A stretch of 64,000 bases of DNA from Paenibacillus sp. GSMTC-2017 (GCF_016019935.1 NZ_JAECMT010000002.1:682001-746000), one strand, 5' to 3'. Shown: positions 25,754 to 35,292, counted from the first letter of the stretch. Numbers and translations: made by a program. Notes: a model not told the origin generated them from the letters alone.

Positions 25754-27112
25754 CTATTTTCCATAGTGTGTTGTTGTACCAAAGAAAATAGAATTACTTA
25801 TATTCGCATTTTCTCCATAGGAAGGATTTACATAAAAGCTTAGCGACAATAATCTATCTAGTTTCTTTCGGTTTTCCCCAGTATTCTCATATAAGCTATA
25901 GCCAGAGTTAGGAATTGCCCATACAACTACTCCTTCTCCTGTTTTAGACTTCTGATCAGAGGGAACATATGCATTGATATGTTCAAATCCCTTTTCTTTT
26001 GTCATAATTTCACTTGGATCTACTAATTTGTCAATTGGATAGGGATTCGGTTCTTTATAACTTTGTGTTGTAACATCTACAACACCAGGATATTGGTCAG
26101 GATTTTTGTTATAGTGTGTTTCGTACTCGATATACATCGCATAAGCGTCACTTGGTAATTTCCCTATATTCTTCACATACCTAAACCCTAATTTTTTCGT
26201 CTCAGGTAGCAACTTACGATAAGGATCTTTTGGATCGTCCAGATCAATTAGTATAATTCGCTTAACTTCAGAATGTATTATTGAGTTTTGGAAAACTAAA
26301 TTTTCTAGCTTATAATTCTTTAACATGCTGGAACCCTTTGGATCATTAAAAATGTGTGGAGCAACAGAAAAAGCATTCGTCTTCAGCCATAACAATTCTG
26401 CTTCAGAAGTTGCATATTTGTCTGAAGGAAGCTTTTTCCCTTGTTTGAGACTCAATATTCGCTCGATTACCGTAACTGACTGTGCCCTGGTAGTCGTTCG
26501 CTCAATCCCGACTTCCTTCCCACCGAAACCGTTTAAAACACCACGTTTGAATGCAGTATGTACCAGGAAATCTTCATAATAATCTCTCATAAATGCATCA
26601 GTACGAGTAACCTCGTTATTAGTAGTAGTTAGTGGCCATCTATTAGTTTGAACAGTCTTCGTTATACCTGCTGATTCCACAGTAACCAACGAATCATCCG
26701 CACCCCTCACCGCCAACCAAGCCATATGTTCCCGACTTATCTTCGCATTCACATTCCACTCAGCAAAATCCACTTCCCCTTGGTAAATGCCTGCCGCTTT
26801 CGCTGCTTTCACATAAGTCGTATACCAAACGCTACCTTCTGCTTCATGCTCCAAGCCAAGCGCCTTCACAATCATCTTAATGAACTGTGCTCTTGTCACT
26901 TCCGCATCTGGCTTGAACGTTCCGTCTGGGAAGCCATTGACATAACCTTTCTGAACTGCAAGCTCAATTTGTGTCTTAGCCCAGTGCTTTGACGTGTCTT
27001 TAAAAACAATTCCCTTCGCTTCCGCAGCATTTATACTTTTTACAGGTTGAAGTGATAATGATCCAAACATCACAATGATAGCTAAAATATACCCATTCCA
27101 TTTCTTCAACAT
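25754..27112 (-). CDS. SLH-domain exoprotein, partner of the giant protein
   Basis: 452 residues from the ATG at 27112 (MLKKWNGYIL), which follows GGGGG at about eight bases; the frame is open upstream without a ribosome site. A signal peptide ends near SINA-AEA. Two clear S-layer homology motifs begin at about residue 37 (FKDTSKHWAKTQIELAVQK, NGFPDGTFKPDAEVTRAQF), followed by weaker SLH-like segments (WNVNAKISREHMAWLAV; TTTRAQSVTVIERIL). The C-terminal ~220 residues are of unknown type (ILIDLDDPKDPYRKLLPETK, VVVWAIPNSGYSLYENTG). SLH domains bind pyruvylated secondary wall polymers. It could anchor the giant protein encoded immediately downstream (inference). Confidence 0.85.
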   Translation of the reverse strand: MLKKWNGYILAIIVMFGSLSLQPVKSINAAEAKGIVFKDTSKHWAKTQIELAVQKGYVNGFPDGTFKPDAEVTRAQFIKMIVKALGLEHEAEGSVWYTTYVKAAKAAGIYQGEVDFAEWNVNAKISREHMAWLAVRGADDSLVTVESAGITKTVQTNRWPLTTTNNEVTRTDAFMRDYYEDFLVHTAFKRGVLNGFGGKEVGIERTTTRAQSVTVIERILSLKQGKKLPSDKYATSEAELLWLKTNAFSVAPHIFNDPKGSSMLKNYKLENLVFQNSIIHSEVKRIILIDLDDPKDPYRKLLPETKKLGFRYVKNIGKLPSDAYAMYIEYETHYNKNPDQYPGVVDVTTQSYKEPNPYPIDKLVDPSEIMTKEKGFEHINAYVPSDQKSKTGEGVVVWAIPNSGYSLYENTGENRKKLDRLLSLSFYVNPSYGENANISNSIFFGTTTHYGK

Positions 27113-27230
27113 ATCAAAACCCCCATATCTTATTTTCAACTCATCATTATTAGCTCCAAAATAATACAACTCGCTATTGTTGTATCACGATTTACACAAC
27201 TTGCCAATTATAATTTAGACAAAAAATGCA

Positions 27231-27281
27231 AAAAAGCACGCTCCCCCCACATTAATAGGGTGAAAGCGTGCTTCGCTTTTT
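27231..27281. terminator. terminator between SLH gene and siderophore-binding gene
   Basis: AGCACGCT (27235-27242) and AGCGTGCT (27265-27272) are flanked by A and T runs on the two sides. Reading on the minus strand it ends the binding-protein transcript. Confidence 0.75.
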
Positions 27282-27355
27282 GTTAATATATGATAAAAAA
27301 TACTACACAACTAGATCGGTGTCAACATAATCTACTTACTCTCATATAAAATGTC

Positions 27356-28336
27356 CTATTTACGAGTCAACATTTCCGTAATCAAATTCAACTGTCCTTG
27401 GATCGAAATAGGGTCGGAGAAATAAAATTGTTGATGATCTAGCTCAAACATACGGTTGTTTTTGACAGCATCAAGGTTTTTCCAAACACCACTTTGCAGC
27501 AAATCATCCTTTGCAGGATCATTTTCAATAAAGCTAGATAAGAAGACGTAATCTCCACCTGCAACCTCAGGCAATATCTCTAGAGAAACCGTTTCTACCG
27601 TCCCATCACCATCAATAAGTTTTTGCACTTTCTCAGGTGCCTTCATCCCAAGTATTCTGTATAAAACTTGACCACCACGCCCGAAACGATCACCTAAGAA
27701 GCCAGCCGTTCCATCCATTACCGCAACTATTGTTGCGGACTTATTTTCACCGATAACCGACTTAACTTTATCGCGTGATTTAACGACATTTTCATCAAAT
27801 TGTGCAAGCCAATCTTTGCCTTCCTGCTCCTTGCCTAAAAGCTCAGCAATAACCGTAATTTGCTCTTCCACACTCTTAAGACTTTCATATGGAATGAGAA
27901 CGGTAGGGGCAATTTTACTAAAAGGCTCAACATCGTCTGCGTAGCTGAGAACAATTAGATCCGGCTTCAAAGAAATAATCGTTTCCATATCATGCGGATC
28001 ACCAATATCGGTAATTCCATCTACTTTTCCTTCCAAAAAGGGACTATCCGCTTCCCATTCCTTCACCGCTCCAACTGGTTTTACGCCAAGCGCAATCATA
28101 CTTCCAAGATGACCACCCGCTACGATTCTTTTAGGAATTTTAGGAATCTCTACATCACCATGTGAGGATTTGTACACACGAGTCTCTGAAATGTCAGCAG
28201 TTTCTGCTACTACAGCCGTTTCAGTAGCTTCGCCCGTTCCACCCTTATTGTTTGTCCCTTGCCCATTACCGCAAGCGGATACGAAAATGACTACAAATAC
28301 TAAAGCAATTAACAGCAATGTTCTTTTTTGCAACAT
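27356..28336 (-). CDS. iron-siderophore substrate-binding lipoprotein (orphan)
   Basis: 326 residues. The ATG at 28336 has GGAGG eight bases upstream; an ATG five codons earlier would consume that site. The signal peptide ends VFVSAC-like (IFVSACGNG), a lipobox. The FecB fold carries GDVEIPKIPKRIVAGG, LKPDLIVLSYAD and FGRGGQVLYRILGMKAPEKV. No permease or ATPase adjoins it; it may share the FecCD permeases at 17359-19382 or others elsewhere. A near-perfect Fur box lies upstream, and the next gene upstream is an AraC regulator with a matching ligand-binding domain, a layout like B. subtilis btr-feuA, suggesting a catecholate or similar siderophore (inference). Confidence 0.9.
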   Translation of the reverse strand: MLQKRTLLLIALVFVVIFVSACGNGQGTNNKGGTGEATETAVVAETADISETRVYKSSHGDVEIPKIPKRIVAGGHLGSMIALGVKPVGAVKEWEADSPFLEGKVDGITDIGDPHDMETIISLKPDLIVLSYADDVEPFSKIAPTVLIPYESLKSVEEQITVIAELLGKEQEGKDWLAQFDENVVKSRDKVKSVIGENKSATIVAVMDGTAGFLGDRFGRGGQVLYRILGMKAPEKVQKLIDGDGTVETVSLEILPEVAGGDYVFLSSFIENDPAKDDLLQSGVWKNLDAVKNNRMFELDHQQFYFSDPISIQGQLNLITEMLTRK

Positions 28337-28361
28337 GTCTAATTCCTCCATAAGATGAAAT

Positions 28362-28376
28362 TGAAAATCATTATCA
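28362..28376. promoter_or_regulatory. Fur box, one mismatch
   Basis: TGAAAATCATTATCA, matching the 7-1-7 Fur operator at 14 of 15 positions, upstream of the orphan siderophore-binding gene and downstream of the AraC regulator gene. Confidence 0.85.
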
Positions 28377-28429
28377 AGACATGTGCAATTATATCAGCCG
28401 CAATTAACTCAAGTCCATATCGTAATCCG

Positions 28430-30088
28430 TTATCTTTTGGTGGACAAATCCGCAGTCAACTTCTTTACAATTTCACTTAATTGAATGTCCGACGCCACCG
28501 GGTCAAAATGATGATGTTCGAAAGAAAACTCGAACGTAGCTTTAGCTTGATTAATTACAGCTCTCCACGCCAGATGCTGATTAGCATAGTTAGTATTCGG
28601 ATGCGTTTTGTACGTATACGCTGGATCTCGAATGACTACTATATAGTCCGCAGCGTATTTTTGTATCTCATCAAGTGGCACATCCAGCCACCCTTCACGT
28701 CGTAACACTTCCTTCTCTATCAATTGTGGGGCCGAAAAACCTAACGTCTGATAAATAATATGAGCACCTCGACCAAATGGAACTCCTAACAGCTTCACAT
28801 AGCCAAGGGCCAGATCAGCATGCTCTAAGGAAAATACAGCGAATGTGGCTCCACGTTCAATTCTATTATGTATGAGCTCTCTACCTTCAGACGCCCTCTC
28901 TTCAAACCGACTAAGCCACGTTTCTGCTTCATGATACTTCCCGACCAAATCCCCAATATGTCGGAATTGGTCTCTCCAATCGGTTTTTCTCCAATCAATT
29001 TTAATATACGGGGACGCTCGACCAGATAACTCTAATAGATCCGAGTCCTCGTAACCGATTCTAAGATCGGACCGTACCGTTGCTAAATGTCTTTTACTTT
29101 CTACATCTTGTTCATTAAATGTATGTATACCATTTCTAGCTAAGTCCATCTGAAAATAACGCTTCATCCAAGGATCACTTCCAGCCATTAACGGCTGCGA
29201 ACCGAGTGTAAGCAACATAGATGTACACACTGGCTCTAGTGATACAATCGTTTTATTTTTTTTAATATAAGCTGTTGGTGAATATCCTGTCACTTGTTTA
29301 AACTTCCTGCTCAAATAATGCGAATCTTTAAATCCGACTGCCAGAGCAGCTTCTCCAACACTCATCTCCTTACCTAGCAGAAGCTCTTGAGCTTTCCGAA
29401 TACGTAGCTTAGACATAAAGTCAGAGTAGGGACTGCCTGTTTCCTCTTTAATCCGACGAGATAAATAATCTGGACTAACTTTTACAATACTCGCAAGCTT
29501 TGATAGGCTTACACTCCGCTGATAATTTTCCCGAATATAGGCAACCGCTTGTCCATACCAATCAGCTGACTCAAGTTGAATGCTTCTTTTTAGTCCCTCA
29601 CGACAAAGCAGAAGCATTTCATAAAATAATGCCTGAATGTTTAAGCTATCGCTCTCATCACAACCATTACTTTCTTCCCGCAATTGAAATAGTCGTTTTC
29701 CAACATTCACTATTTGTTTCTCCGACTTAAGCTTAGCTCCCTTTCCGCCAATCCATTCGGGGATCGTTGAAAGGTATGTGTAACTCCCGCTCCTGCCACC
29801 ACTACTAGATTCAACTAAACAATTGAATTGAATATGGAGCAATCGAACGCCTTGCTGCAATTCTATTACATGTTGACTAGCAGAAGTAGATGACAACAAT
29901 AATACATCCCCAGTATTTAATGACTGGTGCCGTCCTCCCAAATGTAATGATCCTGCTCCAGTAACGATAAGCATATGAATAGAGCTATCTTTTCCAGTAT
30001 CAATTGGATAGATAGCCCTATCTGCTTGCTCGATATATTCATGCATCTCTTTTATTCGATAAATAGTGTTCATGCCCCTCGAGCTCAT
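28430..30088 (-). CDS. AraC-family regulator with siderophore-binding sensor domain (Btr-like)
   Basis: 552 residues, three parts. An N-terminal cupin-like region (about 20-110) has GAGSLHLGGRHQSLNTGDVL. The AraC DNA-binding domain (about 185-285) has two helix-turn-helix motifs, SLSKLASIVKVSPDYLSRRI and GEAALAVGFKDSHYLSRKF, and ends with the AraC signature TGYSPTAY. A C-terminal FecB-type ligand domain (about 290-545) includes FGRGAHIIYQTLGFSAPQLI, closely matching the FGRGGQVLYRILGMKAPE segment of the adjacent lipoprotein. B. subtilis Btr has this plan and activates feuABC when bacillibactin binds. Here the likely target is the binding-protein gene just downstream. GAGGGG lies seven bases before the ATG. 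Confidence 0.9.
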   Translation of the reverse strand: MSSRGMNTIYRIKEMHEYIEQADRAIYPIDTGKDSSIHMLIVTGAGSLHLGGRHQSLNTGDVLLLSSTSASQHVIELQQGVRLLHIQFNCLVESSSGGRSGSYTYLSTIPEWIGGKGAKLKSEKQIVNVGKRLFQLREESNGCDESDSLNIQALFYEMLLLCREGLKRSIQLESADWYGQAVAYIRENYQRSVSLSKLASIVKVSPDYLSRRIKEETGSPYSDFMSKLRIRKAQELLLGKEMSVGEAALAVGFKDSHYLSRKFKQVTGYSPTAYIKKNKTIVSLEPVCTSMLLTLGSQPLMAGSDPWMKRYFQMDLARNGIHTFNEQDVESKRHLATVRSDLRIGYEDSDLLELSGRASPYIKIDWRKTDWRDQFRHIGDLVGKYHEAETWLSRFEERASEGRELIHNRIERGATFAVFSLEHADLALGYVKLLGVPFGRGAHIIYQTLGFSAPQLIEKEVLRREGWLDVPLDEIQKYAADYIVVIRDPAYTYKTHPNTNYANQHLAWRAVINQAKATFEFSFEHHHFDPVASDIQLSEIVKKLTADLSTKR

Positions 30089-30169
30089 CCGTTTCCCCTC
30101 TTAGCCACTTCTTTGAATTAGTCTCATTTTAACATAATACGTGGCTAATTAGAGCGTATTTCTACACCA

Positions 30170-31981
30170 TTATGGATAGCTAAGACCGAATCCTCGTGGG
30201 TATTCTTCACTAAGTGTAATAGGTAATTTCCCTTTAGGTTTGGTGCCAAATACAACTTGAATCGCTGCTTCCCAAGATACAGGAATAGGCGTAATCCAAT
30301 ACCAATTATCCAGCGCATAAGTTGCTATATTCGCCCTTGCCCCAGGGTAACTCAATATGTCGCTTGGATTTCCAAGTGAGACGGTTACGACTGGTTTTCC
30401 TGTTGCAATCAGCTCAGTAACTAGTTTAACCTGCCCCGCGGATAGTTCTCGATCTGAGAAAGTAGCTACAATAATTCGGTCTGCGTGAGTTGCTTCTTTA
30501 AGGGCAGTTGCAATTGCTGAATCTGATGCATCCAATTTCTCCCCTTGTGCCGGGGCTACTTGGTAAGAGATGACCTTCCCTTTACTTACTCCATTAACCG
30601 ATTCAGCTATTTCACCCGCATATGCCGCACTTACAACCAAAGTTGTTTCTTCTGATGCTGCGTCAAACGGTAGAATGCCTTCATTTTTGATAAGTGTGAT
30701 TGAATCTATAGCGATTTGTTTCGCAAGATCCATATGCGTTGAACTACCAACAACTTCTGTTGCGTTAGCTTCATCTACTAATCGATTTTCAAATAGTTTC
30801 AGCTTGAACTTGTGAGTAAGTATTCGTTCGACCGATGCATCTACCCTAGTCCGATCTAACTTTCCTTCTTTTAATGCTTTTTCTAACGCTTTTAACGTAT
30901 TCGATTGATCACGCTGAGATCCGTTAGCCATCACGATGTCCGCACCTGCATTGATGGCCATAACAGCCGCTTCGCCAGCATCCCAGTTTTTAGATATCGC
31001 ATCCATGACCATCGCGTCAGTAACGATAATACCTTGGAATCCTAGTTCCTCTCGTAATAGTCCTGTTAACACTTTTTTGGATAATGTTGCAGGTAAATCA
31101 GGATCGATCGCTTCCAAAATGATATGTGCGGTCATTATCGATTCTATGCCTTGATCAATAACTGCCTTAAACGGAACTAAGTGCACATTTCGGAGCACTT
31201 CTTCGCTGTATGAAACGGTGGATAACGTAGAATGTGAATCAAAACCAGTATCTCCGTGTCCAGGAAAGTGTTTGGCACTAGAGAGGATACCTTTATTTTG
31301 ATAACCTTTCACTTGTGCTACAGCCATCTCGCTAACCATCTTCGGATCTTCGCCGAATGAACGAACCCCAATTACCGGGTTTGATTTATTGGAATTAACA
31401 TCTGATACAGGAGAAAAACTCCAATTAAAGCCCATCGCTTTCGCTTCATCGGCAGTTATTTCAGCAGCTTGTTGTGCATAAGACGTATTTTGCGTAGCTC
31501 CTATCGCCATCTGTCTTGGAAGTACAGTTGCTTCTCCGGGAACACGTTGTGCAGCACCATACTCCATATCACCAGAAATAAGAAGTGGGATGCCTAGCCT
31601 AGAGTCGGTCGCCCACTCCTGTAATTGATTGATAAATTGAGTTGTTTCGAGAGCGTCCTTTGTGCGACGGTTAAGCAACACACTACCAACACCATACTCC
31701 TTCACCATTCCACTTGAGAAGGCGCTTGCTTGATAATCAGGAGTATACATAACGAGTTGACCAATTTTCTCTTTATCGTTCATCTTTGCAATAAGGTCTT
31801 TCACTTTGTCCTCTATCGATGTGTGTGAAGCGACATCACTTTGGGTGGGAGTTGCACTTGGCACGGTTGTATTTGCACTGCCCGTAGGCTCTTTTAATTC
31901 TCTAGTATTAAATGCGATGACCAGAATCACTGCTGCAATTACAGTGAATGTTGCAACCCAAAACATGACCTTTTTTTTCAT
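30170..31981 (-). CDS. glycoside hydrolase family 3 beta-N-acetylglucosaminidase with C-terminal domain
   Basis: 603 residues. An N-terminal hydrophobic segment (MFWVATFTVIAAVILVIAF) acts as a signal or membrane anchor; there is no lipobox. The GH3 barrel carries KHFPGHGDTGFDSH (from residue 237) with the Asp-His catalytic pair and IVTDAMVMDAI with nucleophile Asp322. After about residue 400 a GH3 C-terminal domain follows (SITLIKNEGILPFD and VVTVSLGNPSDILSYP), as in the longer B. subtilis NagZ (YbbD). It removes non-reducing GlcNAc from peptidoglycan or chitin fragments and so could act with the chitin-active LPMO encoded divergently upstream. GGGAGG lies five bases before the ATG. Confidence 0.9.
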   Translation of the reverse strand: MKKKVMFWVATFTVIAAVILVIAFNTRELKEPTGSANTTVPSATPTQSDVASHTSIEDKVKDLIAKMNDKEKIGQLVMYTPDYQASAFSSGMVKEYGVGSVLLNRRTKDALETTQFINQLQEWATDSRLGIPLLISGDMEYGAAQRVPGEATVLPRQMAIGATQNTSYAQQAAEITADEAKAMGFNWSFSPVSDVNSNKSNPVIGVRSFGEDPKMVSEMAVAQVKGYQNKGILSSAKHFPGHGDTGFDSHSTLSTVSYSEEVLRNVHLVPFKAVIDQGIESIMTAHIILEAIDPDLPATLSKKVLTGLLREELGFQGIIVTDAMVMDAISKNWDAGEAAVMAINAGADIVMANGSQRDQSNTLKALEKALKEGKLDRTRVDASVERILTHKFKLKLFENRLVDEANATEVVGSSTHMDLAKQIAIDSITLIKNEGILPFDAASEETTLVVSAAYAGEIAESVNGVSKGKVISYQVAPAQGEKLDASDSAIATALKEATHADRIIVATFSDRELSAGQVKLVTELIATGKPVVTVSLGNPSDILSYPGARANIATYALDNWYWITPIPVSWEAAIQVVFGTKPKGKLPITLSEEYPRGFGLSYP

Positions 31982-32264
31982 AGTTACCTCCCTTTATTAT
32001 TCGGGGACACTACAAGCCCACTCATTTACCATTTTATAGTTATATAGTATAAAAAGAAATGTCACTCAAACATGAAAAGTTACACTTTTAAATTATCTGA
32101 ATAATTAGATAAATATTTTCTTTATTTTGCTTAATGAAATCAAGCTTTTGACTTATTTCTTCAAAATCCTTTCATATTATTTGCACTCCCGCAATACAAT
32201 GAATCCAGACGAAAGGAGGAATCATACTCGACTTACGAGTTAATCACTTGGAGGCTCACCTTTC
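31982..32264. other. divergent intergenic region between GH3 and LPMO genes
   Basis: 341 bases in all up to the LPMO start, very AT-rich to about 32190. Possible -10 TACAAT at 32194-32199 without a convincing -35. Two purine-rich ribosome-site-like blocks (AAAGGAGG near 32213 and TTGGAGG near 32248) and a small ACTCG/CGAGT hairpin (32226-32240) sit in the LPMO leader. No known riboswitch consensus was recognised. Confidence 0.4.
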
Positions 32265-32333
32265 ATGAGAACGCTTTATTCCATGACAAGTCAGTACTCC
32301 CCCACTATGAGGAGGTTAATGAATGACAAGTAA
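32265..32333 (+). CDS. 22-residue leader ORF overlapping the LPMO start
   Basis: An ATG with GGAGG ten bases upstream opens a 22-codon frame (starts [11 protein letters not shown], ends RRLMNDK) whose stop TAA lies 8 bases inside the LPMO gene, in another frame. The LPMO ribosome site AGGAGG is inside this ORF, so translation of the leader would pass over it and could couple or modulate LPMO synthesis. No homology is known to me; it could be chance. Confidence 0.4.
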   Translation: MRTLYSMTSQYSPTMRRLMNDK

Positions 32334-33678
32334 AGCTATTCGTTTATCACGTTTGACAGTGAAACAAATTTTTATGTACGTAGGAATTATGCTTGTAGCA
32401 GCCATATCCGTTACTTTATTTGCTCAGCAAATATCCGCTCATGGTTATGTAGAAGGGCCAGCCAGCCGTGCTGCACTTTGCAAATCTGGACAAAATACAA
32501 ATTGCGGAGCAATCGTATATGAACCCCAAAGTTTGGAAGCGCCAAAGGGATTCCCAAGTGCAGGACCCGCTGATGGACAAATCGCAAGTGCTGCTGGGGC
32601 TTTCCCTGAGCTAGATCAACAATCAGCTACTCGCTGGTCGAAAGTAAACCTTTCCTCTGGACAAAATACATTTACTTGGAAACTTACAGCGGCTCACGCA
32701 ACTGCAAGCTGGAAATATTACATTACGAATACCAATTGGAATCCAAACGCCGCACTTACTCGCAGCTCCTTCGATCTAACTCCATTCTGCTCCGTTAATT
32801 ACGGGGGCGTGCAACCTCCATTCTCTTATTCAAATAGTTGTAACGTACCTGCTCGTACGGGTTATCATATCATCTTGGCAGTTTGGGAAGTTGCAGATAC
32901 TCCGAATGCTTTCTACAACGTAATCGATGTTAATTTCGGCGGATCTAATCCAACGGACACACAAGCACCAACTGCTCCTTCTGCTTTAACTTCACCTTCA
33001 AAAACGGCAACAAGTATAGCCTTATCATGGGGTGCCTCTACAGATAATGTTGGTGTCACTGGCTACCGCATTTATAGAGGGTCTGTATTAACAGCAACTG
33101 TCACTGGTACGACGCTCAGTTACAACCAAACAGGGCTAACATCAAATACAGCCTATACGTATTCCGTTAAAGCTATTGATTCAGCAGGAAATGAATCCAC
33201 TGCCAGCAATTCCATTACTGTAACAACAAGTCCCATTACAGGAACCGATACTCAAGCTCCAACAGCTCCAGGGGCGTTACATGTTATGGGAACGCCAACA
33301 TCTACCAGCTTACAACTTATGTGGAACGCCTCCACTGACAATGTAGGAGTAACAGGTTACCGTATTTATCGTGGCACAACATTAGTAACGACTGTTGCTA
33401 GTACTGCAACTTCTTATACTGTAACAGGACTTACGGCAAGCACAAGCTACACATTCACTGTTCGTGCCATTGATGCTGCGGGCAATCAATCAGCGGCGAG
33501 CACTGTAAGCGCTACAACTGCAGGAACAACTACAGCTAGCCCTTGGGCAGCGAATACGGCTTATACGCCTGGAACACTCGTTTCCTACAACGGATTAGTT
33601 TATGAATGCCGTCAGTCTCACACTTCGGCTGTTGGATGGGAACCACCAAATGTTGGTTCTCTATGGCTATTAAAGTAA
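32323..33678 (+). CDS. secreted AA10 lytic polysaccharide monooxygenase, FnIII-FnIII-CBM5
   Basis: 451 residues. The signal peptide ends QQISA, exposing His40 as the mature N-terminus ([14 protein letters not shown]), the first ligand of the copper histidine brace; His125 in [12 protein letters not shown] is the second. The AA10 domain runs to about residue 207 with conserved Cys pairs and ends FYNVIDVNF. Two fibronectin III domains follow (about 213-303 and 309-398; both contain [15 protein letters not shown]), then a CBM5/12 chitin-binding module (about 403-451; [20 protein letters not shown] with YEC and GWEPP). It oxidatively cleaves crystalline chitin (or cellulose) outside the cell; the CBM type favours chitin. 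AGGAGG lies before the ATG. A hairpin closes the gene. Confidence 0.95.
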   Translation: MTSKAIRLSRLTVKQIFMYVGIMLVAAISVTLFAQQISAHGYVEGPASRAALCKSGQNTNCGAIVYEPQSLEAPKGFPSAGPADGQIASAAGAFPELDQQSATRWSKVNLSSGQNTFTWKLTAAHATASWKYYITNTNWNPNAALTRSSFDLTPFCSVNYGGVQPPFSYSNSCNVPARTGYHIILAVWEVADTPNAFYNVIDVNFGGSNPTDTQAPTAPSALTSPSKTATSIALSWGASTDNVGVTGYRIYRGSVLTATVTGTTLSYNQTGLTSNTAYTYSVKAIDSAGNESTASNSITVTTSPITGTDTQAPTAPGALHVMGTPTSTSLQLMWNASTDNVGVTGYRIYRGTTLVTTVASTATSYTVTGLTASTSYTFTVRAIDAAGNQSAASTVSATTAGTTTASPWAANTAYTPGTLVSYNGLVYECRQSHTSAVGWEPPNVGSLWLLK

Positions 33679-33721
33679 AGATGTAAGTGCTTATTAAGCT
33701 TACTAGCTTTCTATAATAAAG

Positions 33722-33757
33722 AAGCCACAACGAATTGAACTCGTTGTGGCTCTCTTA
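33722..33757 (+). terminator. hairpin terminator after LPMO gene
   Basis: AGCCACAACGA (33723-33733) and TCGTTGTGGCT (33741-33751), an 11-bp perfect stem followed by CTCTCTT. Confidence 0.7.
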
Positions 33758-33906
33758 CTATGCATTGACTATAAATGATCTGCCCAAATCCACTAAAATA
33801 TAACCTTATACATTGCGCGCGACACAAACATGCCATTTATGTTTCCTGTTAATACCAAAGGGTTCTATGAAACGATTTATGCATTTTCTATATGTTCAAA
33901 GCAAGA

Positions 33907-34443
33907 TCAACGCAAGGTCAAACTCTTTTTCCATATCACTTCGTTTTGCTGTTCATCTCGAAACACAATACTGAATTCACCTTTTTCTTCTTTCATGGAA
34001 TCTTCATATATAAAACCAGAAAACTGTCCGTTTCCACTTATATAAAAGCCGTAGTCATCATTCCCTAAACCTGCTCCGTTATTAATGGCATCTTCCCAAG
34101 TATCTACGATATCGCTTGTTTTTGATTTCCAGCGCAGTTCCTTCAGATAATACTTAGGGGGAAGATTTTCTACAAAAAAATAAAACATATTTCCTGAGGA
34201 CCCTTCTTGAGGTTCTTGGTCTACACCTATTACAATTTCTTTATTTCCCTCCTTTTGTTGTGGTTTCACGGATTCGCTGACAGCTTCCGGCGTTTCTTCC
34301 GGATGGATCGATTCACGGACGTCCTCAGTAGGAGGGTTTTCGGCTGGCTCTCCTTTATTACCTTCTAGTTTGCTGCAAGCACCCGTCAACATTAAAGCGG
34401 AAACCAATAAAAAAGTTATCGCTCGTAACTGTTTTCCATTCAT
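33907..34443 (-). CDS. hypothetical lipoprotein
   Basis: 178 residues from the ATG at 34443 (MNGKQLRAITFLL), preceded by GGAAGGTG; an in-frame ATG eight codons upstream would use up that site. The signal peptide ends LTGAC with Cys23 as the lipid-bearing residue. An acidic, Pro/Glu-rich linker (about 28-65) is followed by a beta-rich domain of about 100 residues (FYFFVENLPPKYYLKELRW and NDDYGFYISGNGQFSGFIY). I do not recognise the family. Single gene between the LPMO terminator and a convergently placed rho-independent terminator; nothing in the context suggests a role. Confidence 0.75.
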   Translation of the reverse strand: MNGKQLRAITFLLVSALMLTGACSKLEGNKGEPAENPPTEDVRESIHPEETPEAVSESVKPQQKEGNKEIVIGVDQEPQEGSSGNMFYFFVENLPPKYYLKELRWKSKTSDIVDTWEDAINNGAGLGNDDYGFYISGNGQFSGFIYEDSMKEEKGEFSIVFRDEQQNEVIWKKSLTLR

Positions 34444-34549
34444 CCTCTTATCACCTTCCAATTCCAATATCTGTTTTATTATTAAAATATACGTAATCGA
34501 AGCTATTATTGTTGCTGGCTCCGGGCTTTCGTTCTAACTCCAGCTAAAA

Positions 34550-34573
34550 TAAAAAAACCGCGAAATACGCGGT
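34550..34573 (-). terminator. terminator of the PhnB-like gene
   Basis: Minus strand ACCGCG, five-base loop, CGCGGT, then seven T residues. Confidence 0.88.
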
Positions 34574-34645
34574 AATAAATCGGCTTATATTCATGTCATT
34601 CGACATGTGGCTTTATTTTCATTCAATAACATATGTAATTAATCA

Positions 34646-35134
34646 TTACACGTTTTCTCCATCTTCTCCATCATAGGCTTGCTGCAATTTAGCCAGATCT
34701 ATTTTGTCCATTTGAAGCATAGCTTTCATAACTCTCTCTGCCTTTTCAGCATCTTTATCTTGCATTAATTTCCCAAGCAGTGTAGGAATGATCTGCCAAG
34801 AGATTCCATACTTATCTTCAAGCCAGCCACACCGACTTTTCTTGCCTCCCTCGGACAATTTCTCCCACAGATCATCGACCTCTTCCTGCGTCTCGCAACT
34901 GACGAATAGTGAAATTGCTGGCGTGAATGAATAATGAGGTCCACCGTTTAAAGCCATAAATGGTTGGCCTTCGAGCTGAAAAGTACCAGATATAACAGGT
35001 CCTTGTTGCCCCGATTCACTACCTCCTACTCGAGAAATATGATGGATCTCAGCATTTTTAAAAATAGAAATATAAAATGTCATTGCCTCTTCTGCTTGAT
35101 GATCAAACCACAGAAATGGAGTAATCTTGCCCAT
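34646..35134 (-). CDS. PhnB/YjdN-like VOC-superfamily protein
   Basis: 162 residues. The ATG at 35134 (MGKITPFLWFDHQAEEAM) has AAAGGGTG about ten bases upstream; the longer frame adds eleven codons without a site. It matches the family often mislabelled 3-demethylubiquinone-9 methyltransferase: FYISIFKNAEI, FQLEGQPFMALNGGPHYSF, a VDDLWEKLSEGG helix and the closing WLEDKYGISWQIIPTLL. The C-terminal extension QDKDAEKAERVMKAMLQM is also typical. Members are dimeric VOC proteins with no established reaction in most species. Single gene with its own terminator. Confidence 0.85.
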   Translation of the reverse strand: MGKITPFLWFDHQAEEAMTFYISIFKNAEIHHISRVGGSESGQQGPVISGTFQLEGQPFMALNGGPHYSFTPAISLFVSCETQEEVDDLWEKLSEGGKKSRCGWLEDKYGISWQIIPTLLGKLMQDKDAEKAERVMKAMLQMDKIDLAKLQQAYDGEDGENV

Positions 35135-35292
35135 ACAACGTTCACCCTTTCTTCTATTAAATGGCAATTATAATATACCATAACTGAACCCCCCATCATT
35201 CTAGTCCGTTTCAAACCTGATTCATCCCATCTTCATTATGCCGCTTTAAGCAACATATAGTAGTAAGAAAAGGTGCTGGAGGTACATTTATT

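Noticed and set aside
31982-32322. c-di-GMP (GEMM) riboswitch ahead of the LPMO gene
   Set aside because: I looked for the conserved GEMM blocks and did not find them; only small hairpins and purine-rich sites are present.
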